The translations under genes were made by a program, and so were the position numbers. The notes under the pieces were generated by a model. The model searched no databases. It was given only the letters and a program-made list of their open reading frames with translations, and had not been told where the DNA came from. Shown piece after piece: positions 34,010-45,979 of a stretch of DNA of 64,000 nt. Position 1 is the stretch's first letter, and the number at the start of each line of letters is the position of its first letter. Source of the stretch: Trichobilharzia szidati (taxonomy: Eukaryota; Platyhelminthes; Trematoda; Strigeidida; Schistosomatidae); contig OX235279.1 of the NCBI GenBank assembly GCA_944472155.2, positions 63,027,564 through 63,091,563 of the forward strand, given 5' to 3'.

Positions 34010-34370
34010 AGGTTCTATTCAGGTAGGTAGTTACCTGGAGTTCTAGTGGGAAGTCATGACCAGTAGGGTACAGGAGGTCGGGTGTGAGGACAAATACTCA
34101 CCGAAGACATTGGCTCGTGGTCGCACTATGTCGCAAATTGGCGGAAGTTGGAATTCATGGACTAGCCATTGGATCGGGTCCCAGTGGCTTGTTGGTCTAC
34201 GAGCTAGCTCACTTTGTAACCAGAAGGTCCTGAGCTCGAACCCTGGCGCAGTGGTGTGTGCGTATCGCCGAAGAGCCCCAAAACTAGTGGGACGAAGCAG
34301 CTGTCCAATACTCCCAGCTGGTTTTCCAACGGTTCTCTAACTGACGTCAGCTCATAATGAAATCCTGTAA
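34010..34370 (+). mobile_element. Hammerhead/tRNA SINE family A, right arm of pair
   Basis: Plus-strand copy with long leader (CTATTCAGGTAGGTAGTTAC, GGAAGTCATGACCAGTAGGG), tRNA-like boxes and the ribozyme segment. It ends CAGCTCATAATGAAATCCTG, about 35 bases short of the full tail. The core reads CCGAAGA and the 3' strand GAAGC, so it is decayed. It forms a head-to-head palindrome with 33659-33985. Confidence 0.8.
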
Positions 34371-34574
34371 CAAGACACTCCTGGCATATAAAATAGGAAA
34401 CGGTGAGATATAACTTCTGACTGAGAAAATCTTGGCAATAATGACACAAATTCAAACGGGAAACTAAAACAGTTCTTTAAGAGAGCAGCGTTTTACAGTC
34501 AATTTGTGAAAAACAACGAGATAGGGGCCCCTTGTATAGACTATTAGGTGACTCAGTTTGTTTGGTAGGAAGAT

Positions 34575-35024
34575 TTGCCGAAGATATTTAACCCTTTTAA
34601 ACAGTTTTTAGATCAGCAGAAAATGATGGTAAAATTGACTGTACCTGGGAAACAGTGTACGATGTCCACAGATACGAGAGACTACAAAATCAGCGCAGCA
34701 CTGAGACAGAATAAAGGGGATGTCGAGTACCCCAGTCATGTTCTAACACATACGGAGGAGAATTATTCAGCGGTCGAAAAAGAATGTTTCATATTAGTGT
34801 GGGGATTAGACGTATTGAGACCTTATCTACTCTATCAACGGTTCCACGCTGAAATTGATCACAAGCCACTACAGCGATTAAAGAAAGCAAGTGATCCAGG
34901 TGGGAAATTATCCCGATGGATTTCGCGCCTACAGGAGTACGCATTCACGACCTCTCAGTTTCCAGGGGAAGGAACTTTGTTGGCAGAATTTTCATGTAGA
35001 CGGGAAGATGAAGCCGATTTGTAG
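34575..35024 (+). pseudogene. Gypsy RNase H domain
   Basis: An open 149-residue frame in the same family order as the RT before it. STDTRDYKISAALRQ, YPSHVLTHTEENYSAVEKEC, FILVWGLDVLRPYLLYQRFH, IDHKPLQRL and LSRWISRLQEYAFT are the standard Gypsy RNase H blocks (D.S..giGavL.Q, s..L...E.nYs..ekEcLAiv, lyG..f.i.TDh..L..L, l.RW...L..y.f). The DHKPL block reads IDHKPL. It cleaves RNA in RNA-DNA hybrids in live elements; here it is one open island in a broken pol. Confidence 0.85.
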
Positions 35025-35249
35025 GAAATTGCGTACGGAATACACGCATTCGGACAAGATCTGATAAAACTCACCTGCAGTCAAAGATCGAATCCTACCC
35101 TGAATGCAGTGATACAGATGATCACTAATGGATCAGAAGTAAATCGACCTACAGTGAATGAAGAGCCAACCATACTACTAGGGAGGAAGGAACGATTAAA
35201 ACTGAACGCCTACAGAATTTTGACTTGGTGATAGAACAATGGGAGCTAG

Positions 35250-36261
35250 TTGGTGGTACTGCCTCAGTCCCTGAGCTATGAGATGATAGAAGAATGCCAC
35301 CAGCTAGCACATAAAGAGGTAGCCAGGACGACCGGTCACTTGAGACAAGGCGTTTACTGACAGATGTGGCAGAATATATGCTGGAATGTCTGAGTATTAG
35401 CTGAAGAAAGGAGATCGGAACATATAACCGTCTTTACAGTCGATTAAAGTTACGGTACTAGGTGAATTGTGGTCCGTAACTGTCACAGGACCATATCCAC
35501 AGACATCCAGTAACAATCAATACATGCTGGGGATGACGGAAGAAGCTACACGACTAGTAAGTGCCGTCGCGATCCCGTATTAATTTGCGAAATCTGTGAC
35601 TGACTCAGTGCTTCGACATGCAGCTGTAGACCCGGGTGTGCCAAAGACGATATTGACAGATCAGGGCTCTTGTTCTGAAAGAGAAGAATTCAGTTCCCGT
35701 TTGCAACAGTGGGGAGGAAGAGACCCAAACAACACCATTTCATCCGCAAAGGGATGCTATGGCAGAGAGAAATAGCTGTACAGTAAAGAAATGGCTGGCC
35801 TCGGAGGAAGGTGACTGGGAGACAGAACTTTTATTGATTCTACTAGAACATCGTGCTTCCACCCAAGAAACAACGAAAAAGTCACCATCTCAGTTGAAGT
35901 ATGGGAGGAAACCACGACTAACAATACACAGCACAACCTGGCCCCTTCGCCATGAGTGGAATACGATGAGATTGAGAAGGGAATGAAAGAAGCCGTCATG
36001 AATGTAAAGTAAAAACAGAAGATGAAGGCTGCAAAATTCGAAAAGAGAGATAAGAAGAAATGCGTAATGTTTAACGTCAAAGATCAAGTAGAGTGTAGAG
36101 AATGGAAGTACACGGTTGGATGCGGGCTTGGCTCACGGAAACTCCTTCCAAGGTGGGAAGGTCCATACACTGTCACCAAGAGACGTGACCACGTTTATAC
36201 CATCAAAAGGCAAGACAAACAGAAACTTGTTGATGCCAACCAACTCAAGAGATGGATATAG
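35250..36261 (+). pseudogene. Gypsy integrase remnant
   Basis: Readable blocks: VTGPYPQTSSNNQYMLGMTE near 35485 (core start), VPKTILTDQGSCSEREEF near 35640, AERNSCTVKKWLASEEGDWE, LLLILLEHRASTQETTKKSP near 35760-35880, and PRWEGPYTVTKRRDHVYTIK then QLKRWI at the end. This follows Gypsy integrase (vDi.GP.P.t..gn.yilv..D, vP..llTDqG..F.s, aER.N.tlk..L, .aHRaS..EtT..sP..L, PrW.GPY.V..r...vy.i). The first catalytic D of DxxGP is missing and stops interrupt the core. Confidence 0.8.
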
Positions 36262-36381
36262 TTGGATAAGGAAGCTTGTAGCAAGACAAGAACAAGAGTA
36301 GGTAACACCAAGAAGGTCCGAGCGGCTGCGCTTGAAATTAATTGACGGAAGGACGAATATGGCTTTTGGAACTGGCAAGAT

Positions 36382-36570
36382 ATGTTACTAATATAGAGAC
36401 ACAGATATAAATAATTGTGTCATGTGTAATACTATCAACTAGTGGAGAGAGATTCAATGATGATGAGAAGAAATAAACTAAGTTTATGAAAATAAATGCT
36501 CAGTATGAAAGGAAGACAAAAGGTCACATGAGGGAATAAAAAAGTAGTACAAGAAGAAAGACAGGAGCGA
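36382..36570 (+). repeat. 3' LTR of plus-strand Gypsy element
   Basis: Partner of 31741-31960. It begins about 120 bases after the end of the integrase frame. The end position is uncertain. Confidence 0.6.
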
Positions 36571-37401
36571 ATTGTGATTAAATATATGGTACAAGTATTT
36601 CATCAGCATACGTATATCGAGTTACCAATAAATAATCCCTTTGCAAAATTAGCTTATTTGCTGCAGTCAAAACAATACTAACAGATATAATCAGTTGGAG
36701 ACGCCTGAAAAGGTAATACGGTCACCAGTCTTACTCAAGTAACGCAAACACCGGACAATTGTTTAGCTTGCCTAGAGGCAAGGTTGTCAGCAGACTACAA
36801 AATAATAACTCAGATCACAATGAAATTAGTTCAGAACAGATTAATTCACGCTAGCAGCCTATAAAAATGGTAACACATGATCTGCAATTACTAATTTGCG
36901 AACTATACAGTTTATGGTATATGTATCCCACGGATACATGGGGCTTTTAACTAACATGTTCACTAGTAGTACACGTCTTGTTGAAAGCATCTATTGATTT
37001 CAGAAATAAATCGAGAAAGCAGATAATATCTACTTTGTAATCACTTTGCTGTTCAAGGTTGTTTATTTCAATGATTTTCTTCATTTTTCGTGTTTTTATT
37101 TTTTAGTTGTATTTTTCTTCTGTTTTTTCCCTCTGACCAATTCCTTTATCTCCCGGTATTATCCTGTTTCAATTTATTTCATTCCACTTTTTACGGATAG
37201 TATTTGTGACTTAATTTCACGAAACTTCTTCTTGGCTTTCTATTAACCCAGACGTTTCTGTATAACTATATTTCCAAGCTTCATTTATTGTTGACAAGTA
37301 AAAACCAAGTATAATTAATTCTAAGTTAAATAAATTTAATCTGTACATAACTTTTCAGTTTTTAACAATGTTTACATTAATAATTGGGTGAATGGATGGC
37401 A
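36571..37401. other. No gene recognised; likely 3' UTR of next exon
   Basis: AT-rich. The part nearest 37401 should be 3' UTR of the minus-strand exon at 37402-37839. No other feature seen. Confidence 0.35.
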
Positions 37402-37839
37402 CTATGAAATTTCATTATTTATTTTTCTGCTTAAATGGAGGTTTGTTGGATGAGGATTTGATTTCACTGTGAACATACATTCATCGTTAATTTCTAATGC
37501 GGATGTTTCAATTGATGACGATGATGACAGAGATAAGTCTAAATCAGTCTTCTGATATTCTGTGTACATTGTATGAAAGTATGAATCATTTTCTCCCATT
37601 GTCTTCGACGTTGACAAAATTTCGTTTGATACATTTGCATCGGATGTTAGCAATTCAACTGGCGGTTTAATTAGATGTGTTAATTTCGGGTAGAAATTAT
37701 TTTTTAGCTTTAATAAGTTGATCCCTTCACGGCTTTTTTCGTTTGTATTATGAGCTAGTGAGTGTATTCCATTGTCATCTAATGAATCGGAATCGTTGAA
37801 GTAAATTGTCTCGTTTGTAATAGCAGAATGGTCTTTTCC
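37402..37839 (-). CDS. 3'-terminal coding exon, unidentified host gene
   Basis: The minus strand shows a pyrimidine-rich acceptor (TTTCATTTTTCATTCAG ending at 37840) followed by an open frame of 145 codons to TAG at 37404-37402. The product begins GKDHSAITNETIYFNDSDSL and contains a Ser run (LSLSSSSSIETSALEINDE) and a basic C-terminus (HLSRKINNEIS). It is polar, without membrane segments or recognised domains. The frame stays open upstream through the acceptor to an ATG at 37884, so a single-exon gene of 160 residues is the alternative. Upstream exons, if any, would lie at higher coordinates and were not found. Base content and low-complexity Ser/Asn fit flatworm coding sequence rather than transposon. 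Confidence 0.5.
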   Translation of the reverse strand, partial: GKDHSAITNETIYFNDSDSLDDNGIHSLAHNTNEKSREGINLLKLKNNFYPKLTHLIKPPVELLTSDANVSNEILSTSKTMGENDSYFHTMYTEYQKTDLDLSLSSSSSIETSALEINDECMFTVKSNPHPTNLHLSRKINNEIS

Positions 37840-38485
37840 CTGAATGAAAAATGAAAGTTCAGTCAAATTATTATATATATGCATGAGGAGATTAAAGTTT
37901 CAAACACTACCAAAAGTTTCATAGGTTAACTATTCAGCGTTGCAAATAAAAGACAATGTACTGCAAGCATATGTATGAATAAGTAATGATCAATAAAGTA
38001 TTCACAAGTAAGCAGTATTCAGCTGATTACTCTAAGAACAATTGGATATTTGTCTAGCCAATAAAACTATATTTTGTTGAATCGAGAAGTTGACTTCATT
38101 TATGTTCATCAGGAATTCGAATTCATTTTCTTCCACTCAAATAATATTCAACCGAATATCATCTCTTTTAGTTAGGTGACAAACACCTACCTGTAAGTTG
38201 ATCGAGAAGAATGTAACATAACTTATCTTTATTTGTTTCTCGCCAACTATTCCCATTTTTATCTAATTTATCATCACAGATATACTAATAGAGATGACCC
38301 TAACTGTCTTTATTGACTTAAGGATTAACCATGGAACAATCACGTTAACTTAGAGTGTGAAGACGACGTTGTCTTCCTAGGTAAAGGCACTGAGAAATGA
38401 AGTCTTCTGAACACCAAACGTAGAAATCTTGGAATGTTTGACATTCGATTCCTCCCTCCTGTCAAATGTAAGATGATGCATCGAC
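37840..38485. other. No gene recognised
   Basis: AT-rich sequence, presumably intron of the gene whose last exon is at 37402-37839. Confidence 0.35.
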
Positions 38486-38489
38486 TCTT

Positions 38490-39760
38490 AGTTTAGTGTT
38501 AGATAGAGAAGTATTTGAACATGTCGACCACTCCGCCTTTTCCGGAATTTGCATCATCCATAATAAACTGATTGCTGAAGGAATTTCAGCATGGATACAA
38601 AAGGCTCATGTCACATTTGTCAACTTACGTCATCTCTGGCGCAGGTGTGATATCCGGCTATCGATTAAAGACCGTGTGTATCGCACAGCAGTTCGTTGCA
38701 TCCTTCTTTATGGCTGTGAGAAATGGCCATTGAAATTGGAAAATATGAAGAAAAAAACTATCTGTTTTTAACCGCAGATATTTGCGTTCAATCCCCCGTG
38801 GTAAGTGGCATTGTACTGTCTCTATCTCATAGCCCGTGTTCTATGATGTAGAGAGAGTGTTAGGCGGGAAACCTACGCATTACTATGTTGTTAGCAAAAT
38901 AATCGGCTCTTTTATTATCTCCTATTTGTAATCTATGGTGACACTTCCTCAACTAACTGACAATCTTAGCTACTAACATTATTATTATTACTATTATTAT
39001 TTACAGTTTTCCTTGTACATTTATGACTTCACTGTCACAATAAATACCAAATAAGAACTGCCATTAATAATCCTGTAATATTATTTTTATAATTGTTTTA
39101 ATGTTATTCGATAAAATTAGATGCAAAATGCTGAAAATTCCACACAGTACCATTAGTACTGTTTTGGAACAAAGCAAATTGTTATTATGATATGGTAAGT
39201 AATATTGAGATTAGGCATAGAGTGCTAGGTAGGGAAGGGAAATCGATCTATAAGGTTGTGAAGCTACATGAACTGAGACGGCACAGACACATGTTGCGCA
39301 TGCTGAGCCACTGCCTTCCTCAACGATTAATGTCAGCTAACATAGAATTAGGTCAGAAGGAAGTTAGGGGTGGTCAAATAGAAATTTGGCATTAGTCCTT
39401 GACAGATGGTTTGAGACATACAGGAAGGTGTAGAGTGCCTGCTTTGGGACGTCGGGATGCTAAGATCCAATGGATGGAGACTGTTTGCGATATGGCTCAA
39501 TGACACAGAAGCATTCACTGTCTGTAATGCATTAAACCCTCATATTTTTCCATGTTACTATTATTTCTTCTGAACATTTCTGATCATTTTAATTATTTTG
39601 AGTTTTTGGTTGCGCTCTTTTCTCTTTGTATGAGACATGTAGTGTGGCAGATTAAGCTGCTGCACTTCTGTACAAAGTTCCATTTTGAAGCTTAGTCGGT
39701 TATTTGTTTCTCGGTATGATTCAGTCGTTGTGCCAGTTTTTGTTATCATATTTTATCAGT
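38490..39760 (+). pseudogene. RTE-like retrotransposon 3' remnant (second family)
   Basis: The plus-strand frame at 38580-38760 reads GISAWIQKAHVTFVNLRHLW, RRCDIRLSIKDRVYRTAVRC and ILLYGCEKWPLKLENMK. This is the post-RT region of RTE-type pol (r.skAr.aF..L...W.....s...K.rvy.a.v...LLYG.EtW.l). At 39230-39395 comes HELRRHRHMLRMLSHCLPQR, NIELGQKEVRGGQIEIWH, the lWlGHvlRm......R........RGGq..TW segment. The wording differs from the 60.7-kb family. RT motifs upstream are gone. Confidence 0.7.
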
Positions 39761-42610
39761 TATTGCTTCAGTGTTTAGTCTAACCGAACCGCTCAGTTTG
39801 TTTCATGTCAGTTTACAGGTCTTTCAGCGTATGATAAATGGAAATTCACTGATAATTAGCAAGACTCTCAAAAGATGTACGTAAAATGACTCAAATGAGA
39901 AAATCATACCATTAAAATTATGTGAACAGAGTAGACCTAAAAATAGTGGGCAGTTAGTGAAATCTTTAGAACCATCCTGCAAATGCAAGCCTGGAGAACC
40001 CTAGAATGAAAAGGAAAAGATTCCTAGAGCAGTCTAACTTAAATATTTGCTATGATTATAATGACCTGTCACAGAACTCATTACCTCGGTTTTACGACGC
40101 TTATGCTATAAGGTGAATTTTGCATATATCTATTCTGTAATTATTTTAAGGATAACTGTTTCACTTTCAGAGTGTCTAACAGTAATTTTCTTTTTAATGT
40201 GGTGTTTTATGACCCTATAATTTGAAGGCTGGAGCACTGAAAGACTTCGTCAGTTTTGGAAAATTATGTTGCGAATTAGACAGATAAGATTTGCTCAGCA
40301 CTCAGGGCAGCATAACTTCGTATTCATCGACTTATCGGTACATATAAATATTTACCAGTCGTGTAAGGGGTGTCCAGTTGGAATGTATGCTAACCTGAAT
40401 TTGTCCGTATTAGAAATCTTAATGATATATACTAGCCATCGTCTTTAGTGCAATTACATAGGAAGTGAACTGATTCTGTTCGTAATTTAGTCAGCAGCTA
40501 TTCTATTAGTAACACCAAACATTCAATGTGACTACTAATATATGTTATCACTTTTCATTATTTTTAATCCCAAAGCAAGGATCTAAACATCTGTGATGTT
40601 TTTTAAGTAATATCCGATATCTGACGCTTTCCAATTATTAGGCTTTGCTTGCCCCTTTCTGTAGATGTACCTTCATAAATATTGGGTAAGATAAACACTA
40701 CTCTGATCAGCAAATAATCGTATGTTCACAGATGTAGGTATGGCTAAAATAACTTTATGTAGTTCCTACGTTTTTTCCACCAAACTACCTCTTTCTACAA
40801 AACAATAAGAACTATTACTACCAAAATGTATCTTCAAAGAAATTTAAGAGGCTTTTTTGGAAATCATCTTGAATGCTAACCAAAAGCATTAGAACAATAA
40901 TATTGACACTGTACCACTTTATCGTGTGAATTAGGTGGGCAAAAGTCTAGTACTTATGTACTGAAATTTATTCTGTGCGAAATATAGTGATTTCTAGATT
41001 TCTTCTAGTGGTCTCATTCCACAAATTATTCTGTCGACTAACTGATCCCCTTTTGTGCACTGAAACTGAAATTCAGGGAGTGAAGAATGAGAAAGTCACA
41101 TCTAGTTACAGTAAGTATCAAGTTTATCCCCTTAATGCTAACCAATAACACCAACTTCGATTTCTTGAAGTTGAAATTTCAGTTTGAAGTTAAAACTGAA
41201 ACCTAGAATTAGGTTGCTGAAAAAGTGACAATGGGGGGGGAATTCTTTCTTCTCAATGTCAAAACTAGTTTTTAGATAAACACTAATACCATTTGTCACA
41301 TGTTATCTAAACAGTTTGGTCAAACAAACAAAAAAGGTCTTCAAGTCCACATAAACTCGAAGCATACAGTAAAACATGAAGTTACTCTTCCCTTTCAAAT
41401 GTGAGAGCTGGTCGTCATCTAAATAAGTAGTAAACCTTGACAGAGATTTATTAATTCAGTCTCTACTGACTGCTATCCGATAATTTGTAAATAGTAATCA
41501 TTAGACAATATGTCAATAGAAAAAATCTTGGATCTTAGGGACTGTGTTTAAAAGGCAATAGGAAAAAGTTTGTTATCAAACGTCGGCTAGGACATTTGAC
41601 GGAAGACTTACGCTGTAGTTGCAGACGATAAGCCTAAGGGGAAACATTTGTTCACCCAAGTAGTGTTTCAAACAATCAAGACATAAACTGAAAACTAGTC
41701 AACAGGTTAAAGCCGTACTCAGTAACATACAATCTGGTACAAAACTAGTTATATCAAATAACTCTAACGCTCATTGGGACAGAAAAAACTGAATAGATAG
41801 CGTCACATGATACACTAAAAATACATTTATAATATGTAAGCAGATGCATGGAAAACAAGAGGACTATTTCACACTTATCTTCTTGAAAAAATTCCCAAGA
41901 AATCTAGGCTTTCAATTATAGGATGACAGCAACACTTCAATATCGCGTTACATACCAGACGCATTAGGTGAGTTATAATTCTAAGATCCTATAAAAATAA
42001 CCATTAGACAGAATAACTAATATTTGCTGGAGTTTCCAGAAACATAGCAGCGACAATATTCAAGGCTAAACATAAAATAGTTACCAATTCATATTCAAGG
42101 AGTTATTTTATGCATGGGGAAAATTTAAACACGTGGATACATGTGTCAACAAGGCAAGAATCCTTTGAAAGATTACACTTTTTCTGATCTTGAAAACCGA
42201 AATCTTGGACTAAAAATTACCATGTAATTAGACACTTTCATTGGTAACTAGTATATCAATAAAAAACTTTTGAATCAGTCAATTCTATTTGAAATTCTCT
42301 GGAAATATTTTGTCTATCTGTCGGCTTCATCCAGTGCTTAAAACTAAATACATGACAAAGTAAGGTAACTGAAATCTAGAATGTGTATTGAAACTAGGCT
42401 TACTTCTGGTTTGTTGCAGATTAGAGAACTAAGTGACAATATCTTTCACATTGTTACAAAGGGCTGAAATTCAAATTTCTTTGATTGGACACTAGTAACT
42501 AATGTGATGTGTCTAGTCCTTTCTTCGGTGCAGACTGAATTCTATCAGTCAGGTTTGCAATGTGGCCACCATTCTAGGTAGCTCGCCATCACGGTGCACA
42601 TTGATTTGAT
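39761..42610. other. No gene recognised
   Basis: Nearly 3 kb of AT-rich, non-coding-looking DNA with no long frames and no recognised repeats. It may be intron or intergenic. Confidence 0.45.
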
Positions 42611-42843
42611 GATATTAGATGACTGGAGGCAATCGGCAGGAAGCCTTGCACCTAGGTTTCGTGCTAGTTGGTACTCGTCAGCAAGGCGTATCTGCAACCT
42701 TGAAGGAACTCATGTCCCTTCTGAGATTCGAAACCGCGTCACCCAGTGCTGCAGTCAGAGACGTTACCACTGAGCTGTCCGCGCTCGCAATTGACCTCCT
42801 GTAGCACCGTAGTGGATACTTTGACTAGACGCTAGTAACTGCA
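42611..42843 (-). mobile_element. tRNA/hammerhead-like SINE family C, left arm
   Basis: Minus-strand copy. From the centre outward it has a short 5' extension (about 42808-42843), then CTACAGGAGGTCAATTGCGA, A-box region AGCTCAGTGGTAACGTCTCT and B-box GGTTTCGAATCTC. A hammerhead-like fold follows: stem I GCCTTG (42687-42682), CTGACGA (42681-42675), stem II 42674-42661, GAAA (42660-42657), palindromic stem III ACCTAGGT, then G and CAAGGC (42648-42643). It ends near GATATTAGAT (42611-42620, plus strand). This is a separate family from A: no shared wording except core motifs. Confidence 0.8.
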
Positions 42844-43040
42844 GTGCTACAGGAGGTCAATTGCGAGCGCGGACAGCTCAGTGGTAACGTTTCTGACTGC
42901 AGCACTGGGTGACGCAGTTTCGAATCTCAGAAGGGACATGAGTTCCTTCAAGGTTGCAGATACGCCTTGCTGACGAGTACCAACTAGCACGAAATCTAGG
43001 TGCAAGGCTTCCTGCCGATTGCCTCTAACCGTCTAATATA
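42844..43040 (+). mobile_element. tRNA/hammerhead-like SINE family C, right arm
   Basis: A nearly perfect inverted copy of the left arm. The fold is stem I GCCTTG (42964-42969), CTGACGA (42970-42976), stem II GTACCAACTAGCAC (42977-42990), GAAA (42991-42994), stem III ATCT/AGGT, G17 at 43002 and CAAGGC (43003-43008). Arms of about 195 bases flank a 36-base loop, so a read-through transcript would be a long hairpin. Confidence 0.8.
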
Positions 43041-44980
43041 TTCCAATTTCTAGGTTCCATGTAACCGTAAATGACAGTTTGTAATCAATATGTAAGTTAG
43101 GCCTTCATTCATCAAACATATTATCTGATTTAATTCACACATTTTTTCCTTTGCCCATGAGATGGATATCAGGTAAAAAGACGAGCATCTTTCTAGCTAA
43201 AACATGTTAACTGATAACATTCACTACATTTTATATAAATATTAATTATGTGAACGGTTTGATAGTATTTCTTGTTTACTTCTTAATCTGCATTGATCAA
43301 TTTCAATTCACACTACCACTAATCAAGATTATTAAGAGGCCAATTAAGTAGCTTTCAAAAATATGCTGTACAGCATTATTAAGTAAGATAAGGGACCATA
43401 TATATGAAATAAATAATATAAGCCTAATTGTGTAGCGCCATGAATAACTAAATGTTTGACTGAAAAAGCTTAGATGCGTTGTTGTTGTTTTGCCAGAGAA
43501 ACAACACCAAATATATGCAATCGAAATAACTCAACACTTATATCGATATACGGAGACTCTGATAAAAAACAGGCGTGAGAGAGAGAGAGCTATATAAAGT
43601 AAGCGGGAAAACTGTGTTAGTATATTAATATAATTATGAACAATAAATTGTTGTCGAAATGTCATTCAGTTATTAACGCTGTATCAGTGTGTACTACATC
43701 TATGTGGCTGATATGGAAGCGATGATTTTTGTCCATAAACTTTTCCTTTCAGACTATATACTTACTCCTCTAAAGAAAATGATCGATTCCATCGAAGGTT
43801 CACTGAAAGTCTTCTCACCACCGATTTTCAGTCTCATCAAATAATAGCCTTTTTTTTAATTGAAAAGCATTTGCGTTTCGACTGTTTCCAAAGTGATGAA
43901 CATTCTACATTTTGAAAATTGTCTTCGAGTGCAACAGCCCTAAATAAACCCACTACTTTAAAAGTGTTTAAATCAACCTACAAATTGTTTTTGTTTTCTA
44001 AACTTGAATAATAGATAATGTTTACGTATCACTTATTTACACTGAATTAAAACTCTTCAATTCAGTAATCGGTGATGTCATTGTCAGATGACAGACTTCA
44101 ATGCTTGCATAGTTCTGACAATAACGAAAATTCAACATGACAGCTTAACTGAATAACTAACTATACTTATAACAGAAGGTTTAGGTTAGTGAATAGGAAG
44201 TAATGCGTTTAAGTTTCGTCTTCCCTTATGCTTATCTGTAACCTTAAAACCTCACTCACAGGTTAGCACCTAGTATAAAACCTTAATAATGTTAAGTAAT
44301 ATTACACGGTGTTTAAACTATACATTTTAATTGATAGAATACATTATTACCTATTGGCTGAAATGTTATCAGTTACTGGTGTCCATCAACTTTTTATCTA
44401 GCAAGACTTGAATGGAACCATGGAAGACTGCAGTAACTTCGCGGGGAAACCTTCGAATGTCAGTCTAAGTGATAATGATTCACATTTCTCAAACTAATAA
44501 AATTCCACTTATATTTATATGATTACACTTTACTGACGAATGCATCAAAAATGGGTGAACTGCATAAAAATTCTGATCCTATCACATTCAGATGTTGTCA
44601 TCAACAATCGAGGATAGCCCTAATTGACAAACTCTACTGTTACAGATCTGTCTAGAAATCAGTTTAAACCAAAATCATATATGTTACCGGAAAGGTATTT
44701 TAGTCAGTGAAAATCCAAATCCAGTTTGTGACTTGAATTCACGTTTTGCTTCGATTATAAAATATAGACTTTGTTTATCAGGTGACTGGGAAATCTGAAT
44801 TCATTCGTATTTAATTATATTTTCATCTTAGTCAAGTCTTACTGATTCACTGATTATTTGATAAAAGGTCATCTAGTGAATGGCGTTCGCCTCTTAAAGT
44901 AAACCAGGCGACATAAAAAATAATACTTGAATTAACCTGGACACACTACAACTAATTTCTTTTAAGATTAGTAATATCTT
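43041..44980. other. No gene; one dispersed repeat
   Basis: AT-rich, without supported genes. Includes copy 2 of the CGAAACGTC-type repeat at 43629-43705 and a short (GA)n run near 43576. Confidence 0.45.
43629..43705 (+). repeat. Dispersed repeat copy 2
   Basis: Same-orientation partner of 355-430 (AATTATGAACAATAAATTGT, TCGAAATGTCATTCAGTTAT). Confidence 0.5.
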
Positions 44981-44984
44981 TTTT

Positions 44985-45180
44985 TATTTTATTTTACTTT
45001 TTGATTACAGCTTGACTCCACGCCGTATTTTTTGGTACAGGTATGGATTTTTCAGCATGGATATCGGTAGCCCAAATTTTGCAGGCCGACCGTAGATATC
45101 AAGTGTGCGTCGGCAGGGGATCGAACCCCGAACCATGTGCATGATCGGCGAGAGTCATAACCGCTGTGCCACCGACGCAC
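44985..45180 (-). repeat. tRNA-derived SINE family B1
   Basis: The tRNA-like head is at 45178-45107 on the minus strand and is 72 bases long. It has a 7-bp acceptor stem (GCGTCGG/CCGACGC), A-box region GGCACAGCGGTTATGAC and B-box GGGTTCGATCCCC. The anticodon arm is replaced by a GATCAT-GCAC-ATGGTT stem-loop, so it is not a working tRNA. A body of about 110 bases follows (GCAAAATTTGGGCTACCGAT) and is shared with 47575-47755. Confidence 0.75.
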
Positions 45181-45183
45181 AGT

Positions 45184-45979
45184 CGCGAAATGAATATTAG
45201 TGCCCATAAATCATTGTTTAGTAATCAACTACTTCAGAGAAGAAATAAACAAAGGAATATTCTGAAACTAAGTCCTGGGTCATTAAAACAATCACTAGTG
45301 TAAGTGGACTGTTTCTGACACCCCTGGCATATAGTGATCATGTTTCATAAATTGCCTTAAACTTAAAAATACATTTCGATTCAGTCACTCCTACAGCTAA
45401 AGTCATTGAGTGACATTCCATCATGGACAATGACATGCCCCACTGTAACAACTTACAAATGAAATTTCACTTTAAGGGGTTCTGTATCTGACTGATTTCA
45501 GTTCATTGTCCCGGTATTATTATTATTATATAGTGTTTAGAAATATTTAATTTAACAGATTTCCGCTTTATTCACTTTCTTCTGAATAATGGGGTGACAT
45601 AATGCTTATTATTATACCTTATCATCTTGAATAAAAATAATGATTCTATAAAAAAGCACTTGGATAATAATATTAGTAATAGTAATGCGAATATAGTGTT
45701 TAATTAACAACAGATAAGATAATTCAGGAACAATGTGCCCAGAACAGGCAGTGAACGATACATTTGTTAACCTCATGAAGGTAAACAATATCTCTTTCGA
45801 GATACAGCAACAGTAGGCAGCATATAACGAATCCCGAAAGTTATAGTACAGTGTAGTGATCATAAGACTCTAACAGGAAGACCTTAAGCTCAACATCTAT
45901 TGCTAATCAATCAAGAAGAATAATTTAACTCACACACACAAACATTTTCATAAATAAATTCGTCAGAATGAAAAGTACA
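45184..45979 (-). other. 3' flank of bHLH gene
   Basis: No supported coding region. An AATAAA on the minus strand at 45572-45567, about 410 bases past the bHLH stop codon, is a candidate polyadenylation signal (inferred). Confidence 0.4.

Noticed and set aside
42619..42804. 61-residue plus-strand frame in the palindrome
   Set aside because: It lies wholly inside a SINE arm, and a related 69-residue frame occurs in the single copy at 48970-49179.
42611..43040. Palindrome as a DNA transposon with terminal inverted repeats
   Set aside because: The arms are complete inverted SINE copies with internal promoters, no transposase is present, and a single non-inverted copy exists at 48968-49165.
45107..45178. 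A 72-base sequence with tRNA-like acceptor stem, A-box and B-box, as a functional tRNA gene
   Set aside because: The anticodon arm does not form a normal 5-bp stem and 7-base loop, and it is the head of a dispersed SINE with related copies at 47.7, 59.1 and 60.4 kb.
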